Source of the DNA: Streptomyces bottropensis ATCC 25435 | GTDB taxonomy: Bacteria; Actinomycetota; Actinomycetes; Streptomycetales; Streptomycetaceae | Assembly (NCBI RefSeq): GCF_000383595.1 | Contig: NZ_KB911581.1 | Span: forward strand, 3,106,265 to 3,170,264 | Length of the DNA stretch: 64,000 nt | Direction of reading: 5' to 3' | Shown: positions 32,833 to 42,233 of the stretch, piece by piece | How the letters are laid out: each line of letters starts with the position of its first letter | Numbering within the stretch: position 1 is the stretch's first letter | The notes under the pieces: generated by a model | Seen by the model: only the letters and a program-made list of their open reading frames with translations | The model's database searches: none | Told to the model about the DNA's origin: nothing | Position numbers and translations under genes: made by a program

Positions 32833-34133
32833 CCGCACGCCGCAGAGCGGCGCAGCTCCTCGCCCTCGCCGGGGTGCTGGGTGCCACGCTCACCACCCCG
32901 GCCGGGGCCGAGGCCCGGGACATCGGCCGCGACACGCTCGCGACGGACGACGGCTGGGCGGCCGCCGACGGTGGTACCACGGGAGGTTCCACCGCAGACG
33001 CCGCCCACGTCTTCACCGTCCGGACCCGGAGCGAGCTGGTCCGCGCCCTGGACGGCGGCAGCGCCGCCCCGAAGATCATCCGGATCGCGGGGACCGTCGA
33101 CGCCAACACCTCCGACGACGGGGACCGGCTCGACTGCGCCGACTACGCGACCGACGGTTACGACCTGAGGAAGTACCTGGCCGCGTACGACCCGCGCACC
33201 TGGGGCTCCGCCAAGCCCGCCGGCCCCCAGGAGGAGGCCCGTCAGGCGTCGGCGGCGAAGCAGGCCGAACGGGTCGAGCTGGCCGTCGGCCCCAACACCA
33301 CCCTCGTCGGCCTCAAGGGCGCCGTCCTGAAGGGCGCGAGCCTCCAGCTCAGGGGCGTGGACAACGTCATCGTCCGCGACCTCGAACTGCGCGACGCCTA
33401 CGACTGCTTCCCCGTCTGGCAGCCCAACACCGGCGGACTCGGCGACTGGAAGGCGGCGTACGACAACATCTGGGTGCGCGGCTCCCGCCATGTCTGGATC
33501 GACCACGTCACGATCTCCGACAAGGGACACCCCGACGAGGACGAGCCCACCCACTTCGGCCGCAACCATCTCCGCCACGACGGCCTGCTCGACATCACCA
33601 ACGCCTCCGACCTGGTCACCGTGTCCTGGAGCCGCTTCGCCGACCACGACAAGGCCATCCTGATCGGCAACGGGGACACCGCCACCGGTGACCGGGGCAG
33701 GCTGCGGGTGACGCTGCACCACAACGAGTTCGAGAACGTCGTGCAGCGCGCGCCGCGCGTCCGCTTCGGCCAGGTGCACCTCTACAACAACCGCTACGTC
33801 GTCCCGGCCGGCGCCCACGACTTCCGGTACTCCCTGGGCGTCTCCACCGAGTCCGCCGTGTACGCCGAGAACAACGCCTTCACCACCCCCGGCCACATCG
33901 AGGCCGCCGACCTGGTCAAGAGCTGGAACGGCACCGCCCTGCACCAGACGGGCACCCTCTTCAACGGCTATCCGGTGGATCTCCTGGCCATCCACAACGC
34001 CTACAACTCCGGCAGCGAGCGTGATCTCACGGCCGACGTCGGCTGGACGCCTACCCTGCACCAAAAGATCGACAGCGCCGGGAGGGCCGACCGAGAGGTG
34101 GCCCGCGGCGCGGGCGCAGGGAGGATCCGATGA
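32829..34133 (+). CDS. Secreted pectate lyase, PL1 family
   Basis: A protein of 434 residues with a Sec signal peptide (cleavage near residue 29, after AGAEA). Parallel beta-helix lyase: DGGTTGG marks the N-terminal coil, HVWIDH at about 221-226 is the vWiDH motif, and QRAPRVRFG at about 306-314 carries the catalytic and substrate-binding arginines; NNRYV follows. It would cleave polygalacturonate by Ca-dependent beta-elimination outside the cell. It is unusual in lying inside the importer operon with 4-bp overlaps on both sides. A paralogue lies at 42234. Confidence 0.92.
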   Translation: MTARRRAAQLLALAGVLGATLTTPAGAEARDIGRDTLATDDGWAAADGGTTGGSTADAAHVFTVRTRSELVRALDGGSAAPKIIRIAGTVDANTSDDGDRLDCADYATDGYDLRKYLAAYDPRTWGSAKPAGPQEEARQASAAKQAERVELAVGPNTTLVGLKGAVLKGASLQLRGVDNVIVRDLELRDAYDCFPVWQPNTGGLGDWKAAYDNIWVRGSRHVWIDHVTISDKGHPDEDEPTHFGRNHLRHDGLLDITNASDLVTVSWSRFADHDKAILIGNGDTATGDRGRLRVTLHHNEFENVVQRAPRVRFGQVHLYNNRYVVPAGAHDFRYSLGVSTESAVYAENNAFTTPGHIEAADLVKSWNGTALHQTGTLFNGYPVDLLAIHNAYNSGSERDLTADVGWTPTLHQKIDSAGRADREVARGAGAGRIR

Positions 34134-35320
34134 CCCCGATGAACCGTGAGACCACCGCCTACGACACCCCGCTGCCGCTCGTCCTCGCAGGCGCCCGCGG
34201 CCACGGCCGCTGGCACCTGGAGAACATCCGGCGGCTGCAGGACAAGGGGATCGTCCGGCTCGCCGGGATCTGCGAGCTGACCCCGCTGGGCGCGGACGAG
34301 ATCCCGGACGGTCTCGGCACGCCCGAGCAGTCCGCCGACCTCGGGGCGCTCCTCGACGCGACGGGCGCCGCGATCGCGGTGATCTGCACCCCGATCCCGA
34401 CCCACACCGACCTGGCCCTGACGGCGGCCCGGCGGGGCGTGCACGTGCTGCTGGAGAAGCCGCCGGCGCCGTCGTACGCCGAGTTCCGCCGCATGGCGGA
34501 CGGGGTCGCGGACGCCGGCACGGTCTGCCAGATCGGCTTCCAGTCGCTGGGCTCGCACGCCCTGCCCGCCATCCGGACGATGGTGGCGGACGGCCTGATC
34601 GGCGAGGTCGTCGGCATCGGCGGAGCCGGCGCCTGGGCGCGCGCCGAGGCGTACTACCGGCGGGCGCCCTGGGCCGGCAAGCGGCGCCTGAACGGCGTGG
34701 ACGTGATCGACGGGGCGCTCACCAACCCCCTCGCGCACGCCGTCGCCACCGGGCTCGCCCTCGCCGGCGCGGGCCGCGCCGAGGACGTCACGGCCATCGA
34801 GACCGAGCTGCTGCGCGCCAACGACATCGAGTCCGACGACACCTCGTGCGTGCGGGTCACCACCGTCGACGGCGGCCGGATCACCGTCGCCGCCACCCTG
34901 TGCGCGCAGGACCCGGACGAGCCGTACAACGTCGTCCACGGCACCAGCGGCCGGATCACCTTCTGGTACAAGCAGGACCGCGTGCTGGTCCAGCGGGCCG
35001 GGCACGGCCCGGAGGAGATCGAGTACGACCGCACGGACCTGCTGGAGAACCTCGTCGACCACCTCGTCGACGGCACCGAGCTGCTGGTCCCGCCGGCGGT
35101 GACCGGCGCGTTCATGAAGGTCGTCGAGGCGATCCGACTCGCCCCGGACCCGGTCGCGCTCCCGGCCGGCGCCTGGCACCGGCTGCCCGACGAGGAGCGC
35201 CGCGTCGTCGACGGCATCGACGGCCTGGTCGCGGCCGCCGCCGACAACCTCGCCCTCTACTCCGAACTCGGCGCCTCCTGGGCGCTGCCCGAAGCACCGG
35301 CGAAAGAGGTGAGCACATGA
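34130..35320 (+). CDS. Gfo/Idh/MocA-family oxidoreductase
   Basis: A protein of 396 residues. It has an N-terminal Rossmann domain (PLVLAGARGHGRWHLENIRR), the EKPPAPS motif (EKP lysine of the family) and a C-terminal alpha/beta domain with WAGKRRLNGVDVIDGALTN and HAVA near the substrate site. These NAD(P)-dependent enzymes oxidise or reduce sugars and inositols. It overlaps the pectate lyase stop and the next gene's start, so it belongs to the same operon. It shares with the neighbouring PmoA-like gene a pairing often seen in hemicellulose/pectin clusters. Substrate unknown. Confidence 0.85.
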   Translation: MTPMNRETTAYDTPLPLVLAGARGHGRWHLENIRRLQDKGIVRLAGICELTPLGADEIPDGLGTPEQSADLGALLDATGAAIAVICTPIPTHTDLALTAARRGVHVLLEKPPAPSYAEFRRMADGVADAGTVCQIGFQSLGSHALPAIRTMVADGLIGEVVGIGGAGAWARAEAYYRRAPWAGKRRLNGVDVIDGALTNPLAHAVATGLALAGAGRAEDVTAIETELLRANDIESDDTSCVRVTTVDGGRITVAATLCAQDPDEPYNVVHGTSGRITFWYKQDRVLVQRAGHGPEEIEYDRTDLLENLVDHLVDGTELLVPPAVTGAFMKVVEAIRLAPDPVALPAGAWHRLPDEERRVVDGIDGLVAAAADNLALYSELGASWALPEAPAKEVST

Positions 35321-36162
35321 TGACCGACGCATCCCTCGTCCTGCGGGTGGCGGGCCGTCCGGTGGGCCGCTACCTCACCCGGCCCGAACTGCCGGAACGG
35401 CACTCGCCCCGCCCCTATCTGCACCCCGTCACCACCCTGTCCGGTACGGCGGTCACCGAACTGAGCCCCGCCGACCACACCCACCACCTCGGCGTCGGTG
35501 TCGCCGTTCCCGACGTCGAGGGGCACAACTTCTGGGGCGGACGCACCTACGTCCGCGACCGGGGCCCGACCGAACTCGCCAACCACGGCTCCCAGCGCCA
35601 CACCGCCTTCCAGCTGCGGGACCCCGACGGTTTCGTCGAGGAGCTGCGCTGGGTGGCGTCCCCCGGAGAGCTGCTGCGTGAGCGCCGTACGGTCGCGGCC
35701 ACCGAACTCACCGAATCCTCCTGGGCGCTGGACTTCACCTTCTCCCTCACCAACACCACCGACGCCCCGGTCTCGATCGGCAGCCCCGCCACCAACGGCC
35801 GCCCCGGCGCCGCGTACGGCGGCTTCTTCTGGCGGGCCCGCAAGGAGGCCGCCGCACCCCGCGTCTTCACCGCCGACGCGGAGGGCGAGTCGGCGGTCCA
35901 CGGGCAGCGCGCCGACTGGCTCGCCCTGGCCGGCGGCACGTGGACGCTCGTCTTCGCGGGGGCCACCGCCGCCACCCGCCGCGACCCGTGGTTCGTGCGC
36001 GCCGAGGAGTACCCGGGAGTCGGCTCCTCCCTCGCCCACAGCGAGCGCCTTCCGATCGGGCCGGGCGAGACCGCCGTACGCCGTGTCGTCACCGTCGTCG
36101 CCGACGGCGTCCTCGACCGGGGCGAGGCCGCCGCCCTCGCGCGGAAGGCGGTGAGCGCATGA
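35317..36162 (+). CDS. PmoA-like (DUF6807) protein
   Basis: A protein of 281 residues, predicted cytoplasmic. DHTHHLGVGVAVPDVEGHNFWGG is the histidine-rich signature of this family, followed by beta strands and a C-terminal VRRVVTVVADG. The name derives from a resemblance to a methane monooxygenase gene label and does not imply that function. The fold is a beta sandwich related to carbohydrate-active proteins. It is translationally coupled to the MocA-type and GH43 genes. The function is unknown; its repeated association with Gfo/Idh/MocA enzymes suggests a shared sugar substrate. Confidence 0.75.
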   Translation: MMTDASLVLRVAGRPVGRYLTRPELPERHSPRPYLHPVTTLSGTAVTELSPADHTHHLGVGVAVPDVEGHNFWGGRTYVRDRGPTELANHGSQRHTAFQLRDPDGFVEELRWVASPGELLRERRTVAATELTESSWALDFTFSLTNTTDAPVSIGSPATNGRPGAAYGGFFWRARKEAAAPRVFTADAEGESAVHGQRADWLALAGGTWTLVFAGATAATRRDPWFVRAEEYPGVGSSLAHSERLPIGPGETAVRRVVTVVADGVLDRGEAAALARKAVSA

Positions 36163-37796
36163 GCGGCCTGTCCGCCGCCACGACCGGTGCCGGCGCCGTC
36201 ACCGCGTCCGCAGGCACCGCGTCCGCAGGCACCGTGTCCGCCGTCACCGCGCCCGCCTTCTGCGCCGACCAGGGCGACGGCACCTACCGCAACCCGGTCC
36301 TCGACGCCGACTGGTCCGACCCCGACGTCCTGTGCGTGGGCGACGACTTCTATCTGACGGCCTCCAGCTTCGGCCGGGCTCCGGGTCTTCCCCTGCTCCA
36401 CTCCCGGGACCTGGTCAACTGGACGCTCGTCGGCCACGCGCTCGAACTCCTGGAACCGGCGGCCGAGTTCAGGGTCCCGCGCCACGACTGCGGGGTGTGG
36501 GCGCCCTCGCTGCGGCACTTCGACGACCGGTTCTGGATCTTCTGGGGCGACCCCGACCACGGCGTCTTCCAGGTCAACGCCCCCGGAATCAGGGGCCCCT
36601 GGACCCGCCCGCACCTGGTCAAGGAGGGCAAGGGACTCATCGACCCCTGCCCGCTGTGGGACGAGGAGACCGGCGAGGCGTACCTCGTGCACGCCTGGGC
36701 CAGGTCCCGCTCCGGGATCAAGAACCGGCTCACCGGGCACCGTATGCGGCCCGACGGCACCGGACTGCTCGACGAGGGCAAGGTCGTCGTCGACGCGGAC
36801 CGGCTCCCCGGCTGGTTCACCCTGGAGGGCCCCAAGCTCTACCGCCACGACGGCTGGTACTGGATCTTCGCTCCCGCCGGGGGTGTGGAGACCGGCTGGC
36901 AGGGCGTCTTCCGCTCCCGCGAGTTCTTCGGCCCGTACGAGGAACACATCGCCCTGGAGCAGAAGGACACCGAGGTCAACGGGCCCCACCAGGGCGGCTG
37001 GGTGCGCACGGCGGCCGGCGAGGACTGGTTCCTGCACTTCCAGCAGCGCGGCGCGTACGGCAGGGTCGTCCACCTCCAGCCGATGCGCTGGGACACCGCG
37101 GGCGGCTGGCCGGTGATCGGCGACGACGGCGCACCGGTCGCCGTCCATCGCAAGCCGGCGCTCCCGGCACAGCCGCCGGCCGCGCCCGCGACCGACGACG
37201 ACTTCCCCGGCGGCCGCTTCGGACGCCAGTGGCAGTGGACCGCGAACCCCCAGGACGGCTGGGCCACCCAGCACTCCGGGGACGGGCTGCGGCTCACGTG
37301 CGTGCGCTCCGTGCACGCGCACGACCTGCGGAAACTGGCGAATGTGCTCACACAGCGGCTGCCGGGGATCCCGGCCGTGATCGAGGTGGAGCTGAGCCTC
37401 GACAGCGAGGAACCGGGGGCGCGGGCGGGGCTCGCCGTGCTCGGGGACGCGTTCCGCTGGATCGGACTCCAGCGGGGGGCCGACGGGACCGTGCATCTCG
37501 TCCACCGGTTCGCCGAGACCGTGGCGGACCGGGAACGGGACGCCGGCCATCCCCGCCCGGCGCCGGAGGGACGGGCCCGGCTGCGGATCGAGACCGCCGC
37601 CGGGGCCCGCTGTCGCTTCTCCTACGACGTGGGGGAGGGGTGGCGGTCCTCGGGACAGGTCTTCGCCGCGACCCCCTGGCGCTGGGTCGGCGCCCTGCTC
37701 GGCCTCTTCGCGGTCGCGCCCACCGGCGGCGGACACGCCGGAGCGGCCACGTTCACCCAGTTCCGGATCACCGCCACACGCGCCACGACCGCCTGA
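36159..37796 (+). CDS. Glycoside hydrolase family 43 with C-terminal beta-sandwich
   Basis: A protein of 545 residues. Residues about 35-340 form the five-bladed propeller: YRNPVLDADWSDPDV (catalytic base Asp at about 54), a mid Asp in HDCGVWAPSLR, and general acid E223 in LEGPKLYRHDGWYW. Residues about 355-545 are a GH43_C2-type beta-sandwich. There is no signal peptide (the N-terminus is a Thr/Ala repeat from duplicated DNA), so it should act on imported oligosaccharides. Likely activities are beta-xylosidase, alpha-L-arabinofuranosidase or beta-galactosidase, the last two fitting pectin side chains. Confidence 0.88.
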   Translation: MSGLSAATTGAGAVTASAGTASAGTVSAVTAPAFCADQGDGTYRNPVLDADWSDPDVLCVGDDFYLTASSFGRAPGLPLLHSRDLVNWTLVGHALELLEPAAEFRVPRHDCGVWAPSLRHFDDRFWIFWGDPDHGVFQVNAPGIRGPWTRPHLVKEGKGLIDPCPLWDEETGEAYLVHAWARSRSGIKNRLTGHRMRPDGTGLLDEGKVVVDADRLPGWFTLEGPKLYRHDGWYWIFAPAGGVETGWQGVFRSREFFGPYEEHIALEQKDTEVNGPHQGGWVRTAAGEDWFLHFQQRGAYGRVVHLQPMRWDTAGGWPVIGDDGAPVAVHRKPALPAQPPAAPATDDDFPGGRFGRQWQWTANPQDGWATQHSGDGLRLTCVRSVHAHDLRKLANVLTQRLPGIPAVIEVELSLDSEEPGARAGLAVLGDAFRWIGLQRGADGTVHLVHRFAETVADRERDAGHPRPAPEGRARLRIETAAGARCRFSYDVGEGWRSSGQVFAATPWRWVGALLGLFAVAPTGGGHAGAATFTQFRITATRATTA

Positions 37797-37828
37797 CCCC
37801 AGACTTCGTACGCCTGTTGGGAGCCGCA

Positions 37829-39832
37829 ATGACGCACCTCCGTAGCAAGCGCTTGCCGCATCGAGGGAGAGCCTTAACCGCCGTCACCGCCCTGCTCGCC
37901 TCGTTCCTGGCCGGCGCGCTCACCCCGGCCGAGGCCGCACAGCCCGCCGAGGCCGCCGAGGCCGCCACCACGGTGAAACCCCGCTGGAGCGACCGGCCGC
38001 ACGGCTTCGCCTCCCTCGACGGCGGTACCACGGGGGGCGCCGGCGGCAAGGTCGTGACCGTCACCGACCAGGCCTCGCTGGTGCGGTACGCCTCCGCCGA
38101 GGAGCCCTACGTCATCCGCGTGGCCGGGGCGATCGACGTGGCGCCCTTCGGCTCGGACATCGCCGTGACCTCGCACAAGACGATCATCGGCGTCGGCGAC
38201 ACCGGCGAGATCGTCCACGGCGAGTTGCACCTCGGCCCCGGGACCAGCAACGTCGTCATCCGCAACCTGACGATCCGGGACTCCTACGTCGAGGGCGACT
38301 GGGACGGCAAGACCACCGACTTCGACGCGATCCAGATGGACACCGTCGACCACGTCTGGATCGACCACAACCGCTTCGAGCACATGGGCGACGGACTGCT
38401 CGACATCCGCAAGGACAGCCGGTACATCACCGTCTCCCACAACCAGTTCAGGAACCACAACAAGGCCCTCGGTATCGGCTGGACCACCAACGTCCGGACC
38501 GAGATCACCATCGACCACAACTGGTTCACCGGCACCAAACAGCGCAACCCCTCCGCCGACAACTGCGCCTACGCGCACCTCTACAACAACTACCTCTCGG
38601 CGCAGGTGGCCGACGGCGACCCCGTGTGGACGTACGGGAACTGGTCGCGCGGCCGGACGAAGATGGTCATCGAGAACAGCTACTACGACGGCGTCCAGCA
38701 CCCCTACCAGGCCGACGCCACCGCCGAGCTGGTGCAGCGCGGGTCGATCCTGAAGAACGTCGGCGGACGGCAGGACGCCTGGGGCGACGCCTTCGACCCC
38801 CGGGACTTCTACCGCTACCGGCTCGACCCGGCCGCCGCCGTCCCCGCGCTGGTCACCCGGTTCTCCGGCCCGCAGAAGACGCTCGGCACCGACACCGTGC
38901 TGAACGTCCCCGCCGACCACGCGACCGTGCAGGCGGCCGTCGACGCCGTGCCCGCCGGCAACGACGGCACCCTCACGATCCGCATCGCGCCCGGCACCTA
39001 CCGGGCCAAGGTCCTGATCCCCGCGAACAAGCCGAACCTGGTGCTGCGGGGGACTGGACAGGATCGCTCGGACACCGTCATCGTCTTCGACACGCCCGCC
39101 GCGAACGGCGGCTCCAACGGCAGCGCCACCGTGCGGATCCTCGCCAGTGACGTCACCGCCCGCAACCTCACCTTCAGCAACGACTTCGACGAGGCCGCAA
39201 GCGAGGTGAACGGCGAGCAGGCGCTCGCGATGAAGACCACCGGCGACCGGATCGTCTTCGAGAACACGGCCTTCCTGGGCAACCAGGACACGCTGATGAC
39301 GGACAGTCCCAGGCTCGACGTCGTCAGCCGGGTCTACATCCGCGACTCGTACATCGAGGGCGATGTCGACTTCATCTACGGCCGGGCCACGACGGTGATC
39401 GAGCGTTCCCTGATCAAGGCGCTCAGCCGGGGCTCGGACAGCAACAACGGGTACATCACGGCCGCCTCCACCTGGAAGGGCAACCCCTACGGCTTCCTGA
39501 TCACCCGGTCGAAGGTCGTCAGTGACGCGCCCGCCGGGACCTACCACCTCGGCCGGCCCTGGCACCCGGGCGGTGAGCCGGACGCCGTCGCCCAGGTGCT
39601 CTTCCGCGACACGGAACTGCCCGCCGCGATCAAGTCGTCGCCGTGGACCGACATGAGCGGCTTCTCGTGGAAGGACGCCCGGTTCACGGAATACCGGACG
39701 TACGGGCCCGGGGCCGGCGTCAGCGCCGACCGGCCGCAGCTCGACGCCTCACGGGCGTCGGCCCACACGGTCACCACGTACCTCGCGGGGACGGACGGCT
39801 GGGCGCCGCACAGCCGGCGCGCCGGCCACTGA
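37829..39832 (+). CDS. Secreted bifunctional pectate lyase (PL1) - pectin methylesterase (CE8) fusion
   Basis: A protein of 667 residues with a signal peptide to about residue 36. Residues about 50-350 are a PL1 beta helix (HVWIDH at 175-180). The later motif reads QRNPSADNCAYAHLYNN, so the first Arg is kept but the second half of the usual QRxPRxRxG is replaced. Residues about 360-660 are a CE8 esterase with QDTL at about 486, GDVDFIYG at about 511 and LGRPW at about 574. De-esterification by CE8 would create substrate for the linked lyase. It probably belongs to the preceding operon (32-bp gap). Confidence 0.9.
   Translation: MTHLRSKRLPHRGRALTAVTALLASFLAGALTPAEAAQPAEAAEAATTVKPRWSDRPHGFASLDGGTTGGAGGKVVTVTDQASLVRYASAEEPYVIRVAGAIDVAPFGSDIAVTSHKTIIGVGDTGEIVHGELHLGPGTSNVVIRNLTIRDSYVEGDWDGKTTDFDAIQMDTVDHVWIDHNRFEHMGDGLLDIRKDSRYITVSHNQFRNHNKALGIGWTTNVRTEITIDHNWFTGTKQRNPSADNCAYAHLYNNYLSAQVADGDPVWTYGNWSRGRTKMVIENSYYDGVQHPYQADATAELVQRGSILKNVGGRQDAWGDAFDPRDFYRYRLDPAAAVPALVTRFSGPQKTLGTDTVLNVPADHATVQAAVDAVPAGNDGTLTIRIAPGTYRAKVLIPANKPNLVLRGTGQDRSDTVIVFDTPAANGGSNGSATVRILASDVTARNLTFSNDFDEAASEVNGEQALAMKTTGDRIVFENTAFLGNQDTLMTDSPRLDVVSRVYIRDSYIEGDVDFIYGRATTVIERSLIKALSRGSDSNNGYITAASTWKGNPYGFLITRSKVVSDAPAGTYHLGRPWHPGGEPDAVAQVLFRDTELPAAIKSSPWTDMSGFSWKDARFTEYRTYGPGAGVSADRPQLDASRASAHTVTTYLAGTDGWAPHSRRAGH
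37845..37856 (+). promoter_or_regulatory. Perfect GCAAGCGCTTGC palindrome within the PL1-CE8 start region
   Basis: A 12-bp perfect palindrome lies 16 bp inside the coding sequence, sharing the AAGCGCTT core with the site at 30922-30933. It may be an intragenic operator of a LacI-family regulator for the downstream pectinase genes, or a coincidence of codon usage (Ser-Lys-Arg-Leu). Confidence 0.35.
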
Positions 39833-39903
39833 GTCCGCTCCCGGAGACAGCACAGACCCCCACAACTTCATCACCCTCGTATCCAGCAGAAGAGAGCCGT
39901 TCC

Positions 39904-41250
39904 ATGAAGATCAGCAACCGCAGAAGCAGGCGCGCCGCCGTGGCCGTCGCCCTGGGATCCGTCCTCGCGCTGACCGCCACCGCCTGCGGTGACGACGGCA
40001 GCGGTGCGGGCGGCGACAAGGGCTCCGAGGGCAGCGGCAAGGGCAAGGTCCTCTTCTGGGACAACAACGGCGGTGTCCGCACCGACATCTGGAAGGAGAT
40101 CATCGCCGACTTCGAGAAGGCCAACCCGGACATCGAGGTCGAGTACGTCGGGATCGCCTCCACCGAGTACCAGTCCAAGGTCGACACCGCCATCCAGGGC
40201 GGCGGCCTGCCGGACGTCGGCGGGGTCGGCGCGGCCATGGCCGCCGGGTTCGCGGCCCAGAACACCCTGGAGCCGCTCGACGACCGGCTCGCCAAGTCCT
40301 CCCTGAACGGCAAGCTCAACGAGGCGATGGTCGAGTCGCTGAAGTCCGCCGGCGGCGGCGACGCCCTCTACTCGATCCCGACCTCCGCCAACAACGGTGT
40401 CCTCTACTACCGCACCGACCTGTTCGAGAAGGCGGGCCTGGACGCGCCGACCGACTGGGACAAGTTCTACGCGGCCGCCGAGAAGCTCACGAACAAGGGA
40501 AAGAACGAGTTCGGCTACACCATCCGCGGTGGCGCCGGCTCCATCGCGCAGGCCCTGGACGCGATGTACGGGCAGTCCGGGATCACCTCGTTCTGGGACG
40601 CGAGCGGTGAGAAGACCACCGTCAACGACCCGAAGAACGTCAAGGCGTTGGAGAAGTACGTCGGCCTCTACAAGAAGGTCACGCCGGCCGCCGACCTCAA
40701 CAACGACTTCACCAAGATGGTCGCCCAGTTCGACTCCGGCACCATCGGCATGCTCAACCACAACCTGGGCTCCTACCAGGACCACGTGAAGGCGTTCGGC
40801 GTCGACAAGTTCCGGGGCATCCCGCAGCCGACCGGCTCCGACGGCAAGCGGGTCCAGGTCTCCAACCCGGTCGACGGGCTCGGGCTGTTCAAGAGCTCGA
40901 AGAACAAGGAAGCCGCCTGGAAGTTCATCGAGTTCGCCACCTCGCACGAGGAGAACTCCAAGTTCAACAAGTCGGCGGGGCAGGTGCCGTCGAACAACGA
41001 CGCGGCCAAGGACGGCTGGATCTCCGAGGCCGAGCCGACCAAGCTCGCCGCCGCCGCGCTGACCGACGGATCCACCACCATCGTGCAGCTGCCGTACTAC
41101 CTGCCCGACTGGAACACGATCTCCAAGACCGACAACGAGCCGGCCTTCCAGAAGGTGATGGACGGCCAGACCAGCGCGAAGGAGTTCCTGGACGCCCTGG
41201 CCGACCAGTTGAACAAGGCGCAGGCCGAATGGAACGAGCAGAAGGGCTGA
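39904..41250 (+). CDS. ABC importer solute-binding lipoprotein, pectin island
   Basis: A protein of 448 residues with lipobox TATAC and lipidated C28. The mature protein begins after a Gly/Ser linker with VLFWDNNGGVRTDIWKEIIA and has the periplasmic-binding fold of CUT1 sugar binders, with ALYSIPTSANNGVLYYRTDLF at the hinge. It is 72 bp after the PL1-CE8 gene and about 7 kb from the two permeases (30989, 31930), which lack a nearer binding protein; it is their probable partner. Two hairpins follow its stop. Predicted ligand: oligogalacturonides or related pectic fragments. Confidence 0.88.
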   Translation: MKISNRRSRRAAVAVALGSVLALTATACGDDGSGAGGDKGSEGSGKGKVLFWDNNGGVRTDIWKEIIADFEKANPDIEVEYVGIASTEYQSKVDTAIQGGGLPDVGGVGAAMAAGFAAQNTLEPLDDRLAKSSLNGKLNEAMVESLKSAGGGDALYSIPTSANNGVLYYRTDLFEKAGLDAPTDWDKFYAAAEKLTNKGKNEFGYTIRGGAGSIAQALDAMYGQSGITSFWDASGEKTTVNDPKNVKALEKYVGLYKKVTPAADLNNDFTKMVAQFDSGTIGMLNHNLGSYQDHVKAFGVDKFRGIPQPTGSDGKRVQVSNPVDGLGLFKSSKNKEAAWKFIEFATSHEENSKFNKSAGQVPSNNDAAKDGWISEAEPTKLAAAALTDGSTTIVQLPYYLPDWNTISKTDNEPAFQKVMDGQTSAKEFLDALADQLNKAQAEWNEQKG

Positions 41251-41257
41251 CCCTTTG

Positions 41258-41285
41258 CCGGTAGGCCGGGTCTCCCGGCCACCGG
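41258..41285 (+). terminator. Terminator after the binding-protein gene
   Basis: CCGGT (41258-41262) plus GGCCGGG (41264-41270) pairs with CCCGGCC (41274-41280) plus ACCGG, with one bulged A and a three-base loop, just past the stop codon and followed by TTCGT. It would separate the highly expressed binding-protein message from the esterase genes. Confidence 0.7.
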
Positions 41286-41311
41286 TTCGTCACTCGGCCG
41301 GTCGCGCAGTT

Positions 41312-41338
41312 CCCCGCGCCCCGATCTGGGGCGCGGGG
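41312..41338. repeat. Dispersed GC-rich palindrome before the CE12 gene
   Basis: CCCCGCGCCCC (41312-41322) and GGGGCGCGGGG (41328-41338) form a perfect 11-bp stem around GATCT, preceded by CGCGCAGTT. Variants occur at 6166, 6239, 30788 (half copy) and about 57080. It is a recurrent streptomycete intergenic element and may act as an attenuator here. Confidence 0.65.
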
Positions 41339-41360
41339 CCTACTGGAAAGGCACCCGCAC

Positions 41361-42167
41361 GTGTCACTCACCCGTAGACAGGTCACCACCGCGGCGCTCG
41401 CCGCCGTTCCGCTCGCCGTCGCCGCCACGGGGCCCGCGTCCGCCGCGCCGGCGCCACGCGGGGCCCGTCGGGAACGCACCCTCTACATCGCCGGCGACTC
41501 CACCGCCGCGCAGAAGTACGCCGACGCCGCCCCCGAAACGGGCTGGGGCATGGCGCTTGCGTTCTTCCTCCGCTCGGGGCTGAAGGTCTCCAACCACGCG
41601 GTGAACGGCCGTAGTTCGAAGAGTTTCATCGACGAGGGGCGCCTGGACGTCATCCTCGACGCCATCGGCCACGGGGACCTGCTCGTCATCCAGTTCGGAC
41701 ACAACGACTCCAAGATCGCGGACCCCACGCGCTACACCGAGCCGTGGACGACCTACCAGGACCATCTGCGCCAGTACATCGACGGCGCACGGGCCCGGGG
41801 GGCCCGGCCGGTGCTCGCGACCTCCGTCGAGCGCAGGAAGTTCGACGCGGCGGGCACCGCGCTGCCCACCCACGGCGCGTATCCGGCGGCGGCGATCGCG
41901 CTCGCCGCGCAGGAGGGCGTTCCGCTCCTCGACATCCAGGCGCTGTCCATCGCGCTGTGGCAGAGGCTCGGCGTCGAGGAGACCAAGAAGTACTTCAACT
42001 GGACCGCGACCGAGCAGGACAACACCCACTTCAACCCGCCGGGAGCCATCGCCGTGGCGCGGCTGGTCGCCTCCGAGCTGCTGCGGCGCCGGGTCCTCTC
42101 GCGGCTCGACGTGCGCCGGCTGACCGAGGAGATCCCCGACTCCTGGATCACCTGGCCCGAGGCGTAG
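41361..42167 (+). CDS. Secreted SGNH esterase, rhamnogalacturonan acetylesterase type (CE12)
   Basis: A protein of 268 residues with a GTG start and a signal peptide of Tat-like form (LTRRQVTTAALAAVP, Ala-rich to about 29). SGNH blocks: nucleophile S47 in YIAGDSTAA, oxyanion Gly in NGRSSKSFIDEG, Asn in FGHND, and a C-terminal Asp-His pair in QDNTHFNPPG. This matches rhamnogalacturonan acetylesterases, which remove acetyl groups from the pectin backbone so lyases can act. It is the first gene after the terminators of the binding-protein gene. Acetylxylan activity is the main alternative. Confidence 0.88.
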   Translation: MSLTRRQVTTAALAAVPLAVAATGPASAAPAPRGARRERTLYIAGDSTAAQKYADAAPETGWGMALAFFLRSGLKVSNHAVNGRSSKSFIDEGRLDVILDAIGHGDLLVIQFGHNDSKIADPTRYTEPWTTYQDHLRQYIDGARARGARPVLATSVERRKFDAAGTALPTHGAYPAAAIALAAQEGVPLLDIQALSIALWQRLGVEETKKYFNWTATEQDNTHFNPPGAIAVARLVASELLRRRVLSRLDVRRLTEEIPDSWITWPEA

Positions 42168-42233
42168 CTCCCCGCGCGCGGCTTTCGCGTGCCCCCCAAG
42201 AACTCCCCCTTTGCTTCGAAAGGAACCACCTCC

